Source: Begonia masoniana
Lineage: Eukaryota > Streptophyta > Magnoliopsida > Cucurbitales > Begoniaceae
Reading direction: 5' to 3'
DNA: 64,000 nucleotides
Assembly (NCBI GenBank): GCA_022432975.1
Contig: CM039508.1
Location: 19,991,779-20,055,778, forward strand
Numbering within the stretch: the first letter of the stretch is position 1; the number at the start of each line of letters is the position of its first letter. Under the pieces are notes generated by a model. The model was given only the letters and a program-made list of their open reading frames with translations. It was not told the DNA's origin and searched no databases. This document shows, piece by piece, positions 33,107 through 45,029 of the stretch. Position numbers and translations under genes: made by a program.

Positions 33107-33330
33107 GGCGAATCCAAAACTCAAATACCCAGATGAGATTTCAGAGGCAACGGTTCAACTTCGAATGTTTGAGCGAAGTTTTTCGATGCTTTTCTACTTA
33201 CCCAACTGGAAAATGGCATGAGGAGAGAGAGAGAGAGAGAGTAAAGCTGAACAAATGAAAAATGATGGTGATGGGCAGGGCTGGGCAGGGCAGGGAGGAG
33301 GAATTCAACCAAACAAAATGGAAAAACCTT
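33107..33330 (-). promoter_or_regulatory. ARR 5' leader with GA/CT microsatellite
   Basis: Upstream of the ARR start lies a (GA)n run on the plus strand (33220-33241), read as (CT)n in the gene's sense, and further CT-rich tracts at 33350-33370. CT-rich leaders are common near plant transcription starts. No clear TATA box was identified. Confidence 0.45.
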
Positions 33331-35579
33331 TCTATATTTTAATGGAAACTCTCCCTCTCTCTCTCATCTCCCTTCACTGTACTAATTTGTCTTAACCTTT
33401 TTTCTGTCTCTCTCTAACAAATCAGCTGATAGACGCAGAAAGCAAATTGTTTTTAACTTGGAATTATACATCCAAATTCATTATTTTAATTAAAAGCTTT
33501 CGTCTTTCCATACCATCTTCCTCCAAAGCTTCCATTTTTTTAATCCACCCTCTCTCTCTCTCCTCTTTCTCTCTCTGCACCCCAATATTCTATATGAAAG
33601 TGGAAGACTTTTTGGGTTTTGATAGTGCATGTCGAATGTCCACAACAATTCCTGGATTTTACCATCACCCGTCGCATTTGCATCATAGGTCAGCAACATC
33701 AACGGTCGAAATCAATTATTTCATCATGATCTCACCAGGAATGTACGGTGATAAGCAATGAGGGTTCATTTAGAATGATAAGCATCAATCCCATGAAAAT
33801 GATTAGGAGTTACCATATCTTATATTAATTGAAAATCTTCCTTAGAATCCATTATTTATTCATTGATTTCCATGCTAATCTCAATTAATTTCACCCATGA
33901 AATCCCTTAATAATTAATGAATATTACCAATATTAAATTTTCATAATAATGTCTTAGAAGTGTTCATAGATGCAAATTCAACAACGACAAGGCCTAAATG
34001 GAAATTATAAGCATTACGTTCATTCATAACTTTCATAACAAGGTCAGCATGGTTAATAATATATACTCAAATATTAATTACACGACTTTAACTATCAACT
34101 ACAGATTTGTTAAAATTGAAACTAGTTACAGTGCTAATACCTAAAGTGGTGAACCAGAGTTAGTTTCTTATTTTACTCTCTAAATATATTTGTTAACGTG
34201 TCAAATAATGATTGATACAATTTATATAATAAATTATAAATATATAAATTGTACAAATTATTATTTGATACGTCATCTAGAACATTGAGAGAATAAAATG
34301 AGAAAATAAACTGTAATATTATTCTTTATAATTTATCACATTAATTGAAAAAATGATTAAGAGATTAATCAAATCAAAGTTTGTAAAAGTAGAAAGGTTT
34401 GTTAGGCATGTGTTAATTAGCTAATGAGAATTAAAGTAGAAATAAATCATAATTAATAGTGAGTTAAGCAGCGGTTGAGGTACACGCGCTTGAATAGTTT
34501 GGGAGGGGGTTTGGTCTATGGACACTAGGTCAGGTTGAAGGTTCTCTACCTAGTTCTAACTAAAAGTACCAAAAAGGGTACAATCCCATGTGAGACAGAA
34601 CCATGAGGTCCACTGCGGAACTCACCAGCTACCGCCACGTTTCGATTTGTGATTGGGTTGTCATCGGACCCGCTTCAGATTCCAGACCCAGAAAGAAATG
34701 CAGCCTTTTTGTGAATATGAATACATTAACCCCACGCCCCTCCCATTACATTTGGAAATCGGATGGGGGCCCACGTCAAAGGCTAAATTCATGATAATGC
34801 CCCAATTATATGATCTTCTAAAGCATCAAGGTCGTAGATTTTCAGTAGAAGATATTATGATTAAGTGAGAGATTGTATTTTGGGTGTTTATGTTTATAGA
34901 GTTACGGTATATAGACACGTCGCTAAATAGAATTATTGATGAGCCGCCTTAAAACTATCTGCAGTTCATAATATCTGTAAGTTATAAATTATTATAACTA
35001 TTACGTCAGTCAATAAAGTTATTGCAACACTACCGATGTTAATGTAATAATCTCTCGTATTTTGAACTCGGGCTTCAAGAGAGATCAGTGCTTGAAGAAA
35101 AGTATTTTGACCATTATTATTTCTAATTACAAGACAATGTAAATGTGGCTCATAGAGAAGCGCTTCGACCATATCGATCTCTAACTATGGAATGTTACAA
35201 ATTGCGGTTCATGTAGAAGTGCTGTGAAGATAAGTGTTGTAACATGCTCATGTTTTGGATTTAATACCATTAGTAAGGAATCATGTTTCAACATAAAATT
35301 AATTAAGCGACGTCAAAATGCATAGATTTTCCTGTATTTTCTAATTCAGCTAGAAATATTTTGAAAATTTTGATTTTTGACTATCTTGATTAATCCATAA
35401 CTATGACTAGTGACTTTTCACGCTGATATTTACATTTGTTTTTTTGCTCTGTAGTATCTTTAGTCTTCTATTTGAAAAGTCATATCTTGTAAGAAATATT
35501 TAGTCTTATAAATCATAAACTTATTTCTTTATTTACTAAGATAATTTTGTGTCAAAATTATCAATAGAATAGAAAGATA
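33331..35579. other. Intergenic upstream of ARR, no supported gene
   Basis: Contains CT-rich tracts at 33350-33420 and 33535-33580 and AT-rich DNA. A 55-codon plus-strand ORF from the ATG at 33594 has no family resemblance I recognise. Nothing else supported. Confidence 0.45.
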
Positions 35580-36720
35580 TTGATACGAATCAAGATAGGT
35601 CTAAGCCCAATGTCAAGGACAATAATTCATTTAACAAATGAGACCCTAATGTGAATCAATGTGCGACCAAGCTCAAGCCTAAAGACAAACATTAATGTCA
35701 AAATATTGTAGTTCATCATGGAAGAACATACTTTAAGGAGATCAACATCTTCAATTCAGCATCCTCTTATACTATGACATTCTTCAAGGTGAGTCATAAA
35801 TGGAGGATCAAACACAGGTTCAAAGATTATTGGATTTTCCAAGAAACTGCCATCAAACTAACCTTTGAGGTTTCATTGGTATATTTGATGGTCTAGCCAA
35901 CCTTATTACAACAAGTGTGCTTCATAAAGAATTTAGCTGACTTCTCAAGGTTTCTATAGTGGGCTAGATCGCATAATTTGGACGTCGTTTGCTTAGTCAA
36001 CAAGGCCAATTACAGATAGGCTCATTCCCAGAATATTTATGGAAGGAGAAATTTGTTTTCCTTATGACAAATAATTGTAATATTTCCTAATTATAGTTTT
36101 AGAAAGTTTCTTAATTATAGTTTTAAAAAGCTTTCATAATCATAGATTTAGAAAGTTTTCCTAAGTATTGTTTTAGAAGGTTTCCTAATTATTGTTTTAG
36201 TAATATTTCCTAATTACTTTCTTGTTAAATTAGGATAGTTTGTAGCCTATTTAAAGGCATATACCTTGCAACATTAGAGAAACAATATACATGATTTTAA
36301 GTTACTCTTTGTGAGAATTTTCTCTTTGGGTTCTTTGTGAAGAACTAAATCTTCTTCAAGTCAAAACTTGAAAGATCAACTTGATAGCTTTGGTTCTAAC
36401 TATAAGTTCGGTTACGGGTCAAGCTCATTGATTGATAATTTTGGTTCCGTCGACAAGGTTCGATTAGGGTCAAGTTCCTTATACTTGATTTCAAAGGTTT
36501 TCCTGAGTTTCTATTCCGCATTGTTGAAGGATCTCGGGTTTGATATACCCGTGGTTCTCATCAGTAATGATCGTGGTTCCCGATCTGAAGACGCAACGAT
36601 TCTCACTTTCAAAAATCTCTCTCCCCCACCTCTCATTCTCCTTATTCTTCTCCTTCTCACACAAGGAAACAAGAGTTTCCTTACCCCATTTAAAAATAAT
36701 AATAAATCTAATTCATGAAA
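35580..36720 (+). repeat. LTR-like sequence with 25-bp repeats and a TATA-like box
   Basis: About six diverged units of roughly 25 bp, consensus near TTTCCTAATTATAGTTTTAG, span 36080-36220. They are followed by CCTATTTAAAGGCATAT (about 36247) and a leader with repeated CTCTTTGTGAGAA. The combination of a repeat block, a TATA-like element and a leader resembles a plant retrotransposon promoter. No PBS, TSD or coding region was found, so the element type is unknown. Confidence 0.35.
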
Positions 36721-37290
36721 TTTACCATTATGCCCTTCATAGCTAAATTAGATTATTTAATCCACTTAGCAAGCTTAATTTAAGCAAAACCCAACTTCTG
36801 AGTATTACTCAAATACTAAAAAATTATCGACTTTACTCTAAATTACCCAATAACTTGACGTGACAATTACAAGAAAAATAAGTCAACCCTTGACACATCG
36901 TCAGTCAATAAATGAAAAATTGACATGTGGAAATTAATTAACTTAAAAATACTAGTTTTTATAGTTGTGATAGCCCAGTCCTGAACAATATCTAAGATAA
37001 ACACTTTTTTTGTAGCGCAGTCCCGAACATATGTTTGAGAAGCAATCCTTGCAGTTGACCTGGGGACATCTGTAGTAGCCGAAGCCAAAGCATGCATTTT
37101 CGAAGTGTAAAGTGCAAGCGATCGGACCTAGATTGCGGTAGACTGCAGTGGACGCCCAGTGAAGCCTTGCTAGACCAAAAAAAAAAAATATCACACTTCT
37201 CTAGATATTATCAAAATGTCCTAGATGTTGTTCCCTTGATTAGTTATATTGACCATAATATTCATCTACAGAATAAGACCTGATAGTTTT
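36721..37290. other. Intergenic with a short A-tailed segment
   Basis: 36960-37190 ends in an A run (37177-37189) and reads on the minus strand as a Cys-rich chance ORF. I saw no pol III boxes. Left flank of the Gypsy element at 37291; no gene supported. Confidence 0.35.
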
Positions 37291-38271
37291 TGTAATGGTT
37301 TGAATCTTCAATACTCTATTGTCTATAATGTATTGTGGATATCTATTATGGATGATATATGAATATAAGTTATGAAAGTTGTATTGAAGAAATGGTACAA
37401 AGTCCTTGTGAATACCAAGAATAAAACTGTTTTGTAGGAACAGACTTGATAGTAAGTGTAATAAATTTTGCTGTGATAATTGGACTTTTATGAAATTTGA
37501 CAATCTTAAACTATACATGTAGAGGAAAAGAATGGCTTTGGAATGAAAGAAGTTGGATGTATGTAGCCAAAGTTATTTACTTTTTAATCTGATGAATGCA
37601 GTTTACATTTTAAACTGCACTATTTTTGTTAATGGCTTTAAACTATATCTTAGAGTTGAAATTTGGAGAAAATTAAAGAAGAAAAAATGTTTCTAACACT
37701 TTGATCCTATATGGTGTTAATAGAGTTTGGATTAGTTATTCCATGTGTTAGATTTATTTACTGGGCTAAAAACTCATTATGTGAATTTATATTTTTCAGA
37801 TATTGAGAACGTTCACCGAAAGGAAAAAACACAAGGCAATATAAAGTTTGTAAAGAGGCATAGGTGAACCATCAAGGTAGTTGGTCTTTTTGTTTGGGTG
37901 GGATGTTTGGTTTTCATTTGTATAAATCTTTTTGAAAGGTCACATGTAGTGACCTACTTTTGTAGTAGCTTCCGTGTTAGTACTCTGATTTTCTTGTAAA
38001 TTTTCAATGAATAAAATGTATGTTGATTTTCTTCTTGCAATGGTACATATTTTATATGTTTTATGTTTTAAATGCTTTTATTAAAAAAATAATTTTAAAC
38101 AGAGCATCCTAATTTAAGATACCAAGTTAAAGAAGTATGTTCCATTAATTCATAATGATCTATGCATGTGAGAGGTGAATGCTAATGAGAGCATCCCTTC
38201 GATATTCGACTCCTTCCTACTTTGGGATCCTCTAGCCGTCGAGGTCCGGTTGGTGGAATCGGGTCCTGACA
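37291..38271 (+). repeat. Gypsy 5' LTR (981 bp)
   Basis: Starts TGTAATGGTTTGAATC and ends GGGTCCTGACA, five bases before the PBS. Its first 400 bp match 55225-55637 (the 3' LTR) at a level that indicates considerable age, with many substitutions. Its 3' end (37993 onward) is repeated at 39402 as part of a tandem duplication. Confidence 0.8.
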
Positions 38272-38275
38272 GATT

Positions 38276-38286
38276 TGGTATCAGAG
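38276..38286 (+). other. Primer-binding site, decayed Gypsy
   Basis: TGGTATCAGAG just after the LTR end; a second copy occurs at about 39685 in the duplicated unit. Confidence 0.85.
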
Positions 38287-38394
38287 TTATACATAATAGT
38301 TTTAACTGGTTATGCAGTTTAGTAACTATGTTTAGAATGCCTCTTATATTGCCTTGATGGTAAATGTTTTTCTGATTAATATATGATTTGCTAT

Positions 38395-39310
38395 AGATAG
38401 TGAGAGGAGAATCTACTCATAGTGATGATAACCAAGCTGATGAGATAGTTGAAATGCAAAGAGATATCATAGCTTTAGCCGATATTGTTAATAGAAATGT
38501 TGTCAACAGACTAATGAGATAGTTGAAAGTTTGGATTCAATGGAAATGAAATGGTTGGAGAGGTTTTGAAAAGCTAAACCTCCGATGTTTAATGGAAAAA
38601 GTAATCCATCCATAGTTGAGGAGTGGCTGAGACAAATGAAAAAGAAGTTTGAAATGGTGGGAATTCCAGATGAATTCAAAGTCAAGTTTGCTTTAAATCA
38701 ACTTAATGATAAGGCGGATAAGTGGTGGGATCAGATTAAGGTATCCCTAGGTGGCCAATTTGGTTGGGAACAATTTGAAAATGTCTTCTTGGAGAGATTC
38801 TTTCCCAAGTATATTAGACAAGCAAAAGTTAAAGAATTCTTGGAGCTGGTTCAAAAAACATGAGTGCTTTGGACTATCAAACAAAGTTTGAGGAGTTATC
38901 AAAGTATGCAGGAGATTTTATTCTCAATGAAGCTGCTAAAGTCCAAAGGTTTGAGCAAGGCCTTAGATCGGATATTTCTAATAGACTCGTAGCTTTAAAA
39001 CTTGAGTCACATTCATATATGGTGGAGAGAGCCATGCTAATTGAGCAAATACTTGGGGTGAGCAAGAATGAATGGGAATCAAGAAGAAAAACAAAGGGAA
39101 AGAATCAAAAAATAATAAGTGGAGAAGATCAAAAGTTCAAAAAGACAAGATTACTCCACCTCAATCTCAAACTCAAACCTCATATCAAGGTAAATCAACT
39201 AAAAGTGAGGGTGACAATTCACAAACAAATGATACATGGAATAAAACGTATTATTATTGTGGTGAAGTGAGTCATATAAGAAGAAATTGTAAGAAATGGC
39301 AAGGCTGAAA
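38395..39310 (+). pseudogene. Gypsy gag copy 1
   Basis: Contains the retrotransposon gag domain: FNGKSNPSIVEEWLRQMKKK, then DKWWDQIKVSLGG and ENVFLERFFPKYIRQAKV, with LDYQTKFEELSKYAGDF after a frameshift near 38856 and a zinc-knuckle remnant YYCGEVSHIRRNC (about 39250-39290). Gag binds the RNA and builds the particle. The first knuckle Cys is not evident. Upstream, the N-terminal stretch from 38398 contains stops. Confidence 0.82.
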
Positions 39311-39802
39311 ATCCTTACACTCAACAACGGGGTCACATGAGTCCTCCTTCATATATAAGACTAAATTAGCAAGTACTAAGACAATTTTGGAGGAAATGTC
39401 TTATAAATTTTCAATGAATAAAATGTATGTTGATTTTCTTCATGCAATGGTACATATTTTATATGTTTTATGTTTTAAATGCTTTTATTAAAAAAAATGA
39501 TTTTAAACAGAACATCCTAATTTAGGATACCAAGTTAAAGAAGTATATTCCATTAATTCAAAATGATCTATGCATGTGAAAGGTGAATGCCAATGAGAGC
39601 ATCCATTCGATGTTCGATTCCTTCTCACTTTGGGATCCTCTAGTCGTCGGGGTTCGGTTGGTGGAATCGGGTCTTGACAGATTTGGTATCAGAGTTATAC
39701 ATAATAGTTTTAACTGGTTATGCAGTTTAGTAAATATGTTTAGAATGCCTCTTATATTGCCTTGATGGGGAATGTTTTTCTGATTAATATATGATTTGTT
39801 GT

Positions 39803-40920
39803 AGATAGTGAAAGGAGAATCTACTCGTAGTGATGATAACCAAGCTGATGAGATAGTTGAAATGCAAAGAGATATCATAGCTTTAGCTGATATTGTTAAT
39901 AGAAATGTTGTCAACAGACTAATGAGATAGTTGAAAGTCTGGATTCAATGGAAATAAAATGGTTGGAGAGGTTTTGAAAAGCTAAACCTCCGGTGTTTAA
40001 TGGAGAAAGTAATCCATCCATAGTTGAGGAGTGGCTGAGACAAATGAAAAAGAAGTTTGAAATGGTGGGGATTCCGGATGAATTCAAAGTCAAGTTTGCT
40101 TTAAATCAACTTAATGATAAGACAGATAAGTGGTGGGATCGGATTAAGGTATCCCTAGGTGGCCAATTTTGTTGGGAACAATTTGAAAATGTCTTCTTGG
40201 AGAGATTCTTTCCCAACTATATTAGAGAAGCAAAAGTTAAAGAATTCTTGGAGCTGGTTCAAAAAGACATGAGTGTTTTGGACTATCAAACAAAGTTTGA
40301 GGAGTTATCAAAGTATGCAGGGGATTTTATTCTCAATGAAGCCACTAAAGCCCAAAGGTTCGAGCAAGGCCTTAGATCGAGTATTTCTAATAGACTCGTA
40401 GCTTTAAAACTTGAGTCACATTCATATATGGTGGAGAGAGCCATGCTAATTGAGCAAAAACTTGGGGTGAACAAGAATGAATGGGAATCAAGAAGAAAAA
40501 CAAAGGGAAAGAATCAAAAAATAGTAAGTGGAGAAGATCAAAAGTTCAAAAAGTCAAGATTTACTCCACCTCAATCTCAAACTCAAACCTCATATCAAGG
40601 TAAATCAACTAAAAGTGAAGGTGACAATTCACAAACAAATGATACATGGAATAAAACGTATTATTATTATGGTGAAGTGAGTCATTAAGAAGAAATTGTA
40701 TGAAATGGAAGGCTGAAAATCCTTACACTCAACGAGAGGGTCACATGAGTCCTCCTTCATATATAATACCAAATTAGCAAGTACCTAGACAATTTGGAGG
40801 AAATGTTTCACAAGTTGCTAGTTCACAACCAAAAGTACATGCCTTTGGTGCTTTTGGTGAACAAACTGATAATACTATAATTGAAGGCACTTTCTTACTT
40901 TACAATTTTGTTTGATTCCG
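39803..40920 (+). pseudogene. Gypsy gag copy 2 and protease start
   Basis: Same gag domain as copy 1 but unbroken from 39993 to 40688, including FVNVFLE-region residues and LDYQTKFEELSKYAGDF. The knuckle Cys is replaced by Tyr (YYYYGEVSH), followed by a stop. Downstream a shifted frame gives HAFGAFGEQTDNTIIEGTF and then, around 40910-40935, a decayed DSGATHSFV-type protease site, in which the nucleotide sequence still spells the Asp-Ser-Gly-Ala-Thr core. Confidence 0.82.
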
Positions 40921-43772
40921 GAGCAACACATTCATTTGTGCCAGCCTCTATTGTGTATGCATTGATATTGAAAATAGTGTTATTACCATATGCTTTGGAT
41001 GTGGAATCACTGTTGGGTGGAAATGTTGCTGTAGATAAAAAATATGTAAATCTTGTGTAGTGTGGATTAAAGACTATGAGTTAGTGGTAGACCTTATAGT
41101 TGTGGAACTTGATTTGTAACACCCGGGACTTTTCTCTAACATACGTAGCCTTAGATTAGGTCATGTTATGATAGTTTAATCGTAATCCTAGGGTTATGTT
41201 AAGTATAAAAGTGAGAGAGTGAAAGTTGGAAGGTATTTGGTGAGAAACTTAAAAGTTGGAGTCATTTAGTGATGGTTATTGTTGAATTTAATGTAAAGGA
41301 AATAAAGTGAAGGAAAAGAGTGGAGGAGGAAACCTTCAGGTAGGAAGAGATGGAAAAGTGTGAGGGGGAGGTTGATAAATTATAAAGTTTGTGGTTAAAA
41401 ATTAAAATAGGAAAAAGTGGAGAATTAAATGTTGCAGGGTTTAGGATAAAAAGACAACTTTGTGTCTTCTTCTCCACTCTTCTCCCTCGATATTTCTTCA
41501 GAACCTCAAGGCCTCCATTTTGGATTTCAGCTCCTTCTTGGTAAAGATTAGCAAGGTTTTTGTGGTAAGTTGGTAAAAGCTCGGTTGTAATGGGTTTTTT
41601 TTTTTTTTTTGTGGTTTAGTGGTGTTATGAATGAGTTTTGATGAAGTTTGGGAAACCCTAAAGTGAGGGCACGAGATTTTGATTGCCCTTTGCTGGTTTT
41701 CCTTCCTACTTTTGATGATTTTGAACTATAGATAGATTAGTTGAGATTATTTAGGTAGTTAGATGTGGGAAGGTGGTGAAAAACTGGTTTTGAATCAACA
41801 TGGCCGCCCGGTTCTGTGTCTGCATATTGTATCGGCCATGGTGGTATGTGTTGCTAAAATTGGTTTGATTACCAGTGGATAGTGAGACGTGTGTAGGAGG
41901 TTTACGGAATGGAGGGGTGGATTGTTGAAATCTGATAAATAAACAAAGTCAAGTTTGCTTTAAATCAACTTAATGATAAGACAGATAAGTGGTGGGATCG
42001 GATTAAGGTATCCCTAGGTGGCCAATTTTGTTGGGAACAATTTGAAAATGTCTTCTTGGAGAGATTCTTTCCCAACTATATTAGAGAAGCAAAAGTTAAA
42101 GAATTCTGGGAGCTGGTTCAAAAGACATGAGTGTTTTGGACTATCAAACAAAGTTTGAGGAGTTATCAAAGTATGCAGGGGATTTTATTCTCAATGAAGC
42201 CACTAAAGCCCAAAGGTTCGAGCAAGGCCTTAGATCGAGTATTTCTAATAGACTCGTAGCTTTAAAACTTGAGTCACATTCATATATGGTGGAGAGAGCC
42301 ATGCTAATTGAGCAAAAACTTGGGGTGAACAAGAATGAATGGGAATCAAGAAGAAAAACAAAGGGAAAGAATCAAAAATAGTAAGTGGAGAAGATCAAAA
42401 GTTCAAAAAGTCAAGATTTACTCCACCTCAATCTCAAACTCAAACCTCATATCAAGGTAAATCAACTAAAAGTGAAGGTGACAATTCACAAACAAATGAT
42501 ACATGGAATAAAACGTATTATTATTATGGTGAAGTGAGTCATTAAGAAGAAATTGTATGAAATGGAAGGCTGAAAATCCTTACACTCAACGAGAGGGTCA
42601 CATGAGTCCTCCTTCATATATAATACCAAATTCGCAAGTACCTAGACAATTTGGAGGAAATGTTTCACAAGTTGCTAGTTCACAACCAAAAGTACATGCC
42701 TTTGGTGCTTTTGGTGAACAAACTGATAATACTATAATTGAAGGCACTTTCTTACTTTACAATTTTGTTTGATTCCGGAGCAACACATTCATTTGTGCCA
42801 GCCTCTATTGTGTATGCATTGATATTGAAAATAGTGTTATTACCATATGATTTGGATGTGGAATCACTGTTGGGTGGAAATGTTGCTGTAGATAAAAAAT
42901 ATGTAAATCTTGTGTAGTGTGGATTAAAGACTATGAGTTAGTGGTAGACCTTATAGTTGTGGAACTTGATTTGTAACACCCGGGACTTTTCTCTAACATA
43001 CGTAGCCTTAGATTAGGTCATGTTATGATAGTTTAATCGTAATCCTAGGGTTATGTTAAGTATAAAAGTGAGAGAGTGAAAGTTGGAAGGTATTTGGTGA
43101 GAAACTTAAAAGTTGGAGTCATTTAGTGATGGTTATTGTTGAATTTAATGTAAAGGAAATAAAGTGAAGGAAAAGAGTGGAGGAGGAAACCTTCAGGTAG
43201 GAAGAGATGGAAAAGTGTGAGGGGGAGGTTGATAAATTATAAAGTTTGTGGTTAAAAATTAAAATAGGAAAAAGTGGAGAATTAAATGTTGCAGGGTTTA
43301 GGATAAAAAGACAATTTTGTGTCTTCTTCTCCACTCTTCTCCCTCGATATTTCTTCAGAACCTCAAGGCCTCCATTTTGGAATTTCAAGCTCCTTCTTGG
43401 TAAAGATTAGCAAGGTTTTTGTGGTGAGTTGTAATGGGTTTTGTTTTTTTTTTTTTTTTTTGTGTTTTAGTGGTGTTATGAATGAGTTTTGATGAAGTTT
43501 GGGAAACCCTAAAGGTGAGGCACGAGATTTTGATTTCCTTTGCTGGTTTTCTTCCTACTTTTGATGATTTGAACTATAGATAGATTAGTTGAGATTATTT
43601 AGGTAGTTAGATGTGGAAGTTGGTGAAAAACTGGTTTTGAATCAACATGTCGCCGGTTCTGTTTCTGCATAATTGTATCGGCCATGTTGTATGGTTGCTA
43701 AAATGGTTTGATTCAGTGGATAGTAGACGTGTAGAGGTTTACGGAATGGGGTGGATTGTTGAAATCTGATAA
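40087..43772 (+). repeat. Tandem duplication, period about 1857 bp, spanning the left LTR A junction
   Basis: 40087-41943 is repeated at 41944-43772. Each unit holds the gag 3' half, the protease start and the first about 800 bp of solo LTR A, beginning TGTAACACCCGGG at 41115 and 42972. The units are almost identical except for the last 400 bp of unit 1 (41520-41943), which carries many extra single bases relative to unit 2. The join at 41940 is abrupt. Confidence 0.92.
41944..42780 (+). pseudogene. Gypsy gag copy 3, 5'-truncated
   Basis: Third gag segment, starting inside the gag domain (KVKFALNQLNDKTDKWWD) because the duplicated unit begins there. It continues to HAFGAFGEQTDNTIIEGTF. A one-base deletion near 42378 shifts the frame relative to copy 2; otherwise it is nearly the same sequence. 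Confidence 0.8.
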
Positions 43773-45029
43773 AAAACGAGTAAGTTATAGCCGATTGAAG
43801 TTTGAACACTAAAAATGTGGGAATTTCGGGTTTTAGGGTTATAAACTTTAGAGTTAGTTTAAATTGTTGTTAGATTTACTTTAGGCATTCCTTAGAATTC
43901 CTAGAATGTTACTAAGTGAATTTCCCTATATTTGTTAGGTTGACGAGCGAGTATTTGAGTTTGACGAAGTGAACAAATACGTGCAGCGTAACAGGTAAGT
44001 AGTGAAGTGTGTGTGTTTGCCTTCGGGCCTACACCATGGAACGGTATTGTTGGTTGTTGGTTTGTTTTGAGTTGGGCATTGTGTGACATGCATCATTGTT
44101 TTTGAAACACAAAAAACGAGTTTTGTGCATGGTTTGAAATGTGAGCATGAAATGTAAAAAGAGAAGAAGAAACGAAATGTGGTCTCGAGTGGAGTCGCCA
44201 AGTCGCGTTAGGGTGCTAGGGTAGCATTTGCGAGGGGCTCTACGAGAGACGTATCGCTGAAAATACGTAAGTGTCGTGAGTATGAACGCCTCGTCGTTGA
44301 GGTACAAGTGAAAAAACTAGAGGGTTTTATGATCGATGTAAGAGGAGATCGTGTTTGGTTGTCCAATGGGCGGGGCTCGGATGTGAGCTGTCCGATCTTG
44401 CTCTGCTGAGTCAAGGTGTGGCCGTCTAATGAGCGGGGCTCGGATGCGTGCCTACTTGATTCACACCGTAAAGTGAAAGATTAATGAAACGAAAACGAAA
44501 CGAGAACAACAGAGCGAGTAGAAACTGCATGTGTTAGGAGTTGAGTGTGCATTGTGTTTTTACATTCGTTATTCCCTACTTGCTAAGCATTAGACTTACA
44601 TTTTGTGTTCTGTGGTGTAGGTGACGACGAGATACCTGGTGAGCTTTTTTAGGGAGGCCATAACTAGGATGCAGTCGGCGACGTACATGGCTTACCGGTG
44701 CAGGTATTTGTCGGGGCGTCGTGACCATTGAGTTGCTGGGAGGTGGGGTAGTAGGAAATTTGTTGGGATTTTGATAACGTACGTGATGTTGGTTTTATAA
44801 ACTTTTTTGGTGTGTACTTTGAATGTGTTATATAAAACATTGGGTTTTTTTTTATTTTGGTTTTTAGTGGTTTTTATAGCTTTTATGTTTTTGTTTATGT
44901 GTGCGAGTTGGGTTTAGGGGTTTTAATGTTTCTAGAAGTTGAAAATATTGGAAGATGAGTTGGGAGAGAGTTTTAGGTGAAATGTTGATGAAGTGAAGAA
45001 AATTAGAAAATGGGTAATCGGTCGAAGTT

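Larger units (their letters stand above)
37993..40803 (+). repeat. Tandem duplication, period about 1409 bp (LTR end + gag)
   Basis: 37993-39401 and 39402-40803 are the same segment: LTR 3' part, PBS, leader and gag. Differences are mainly substitutions with some indels, so this pair looks older and more natural than the other duplications in the element. As a result the element has two PBS sites and two gag copies in tandem. Confidence 0.88.

Noticed and set aside
33594..33761. Small protein starting MKVEDFLGFDSACRM
   Set aside because: Short, no recognised family, no supporting upstream signals beyond CT-rich DNA; chance ORF cannot be excluded.
36960..37190. SINE with an A tail
   Set aside because: There is an A run but no pol III A or B box and no flanking duplication was found.
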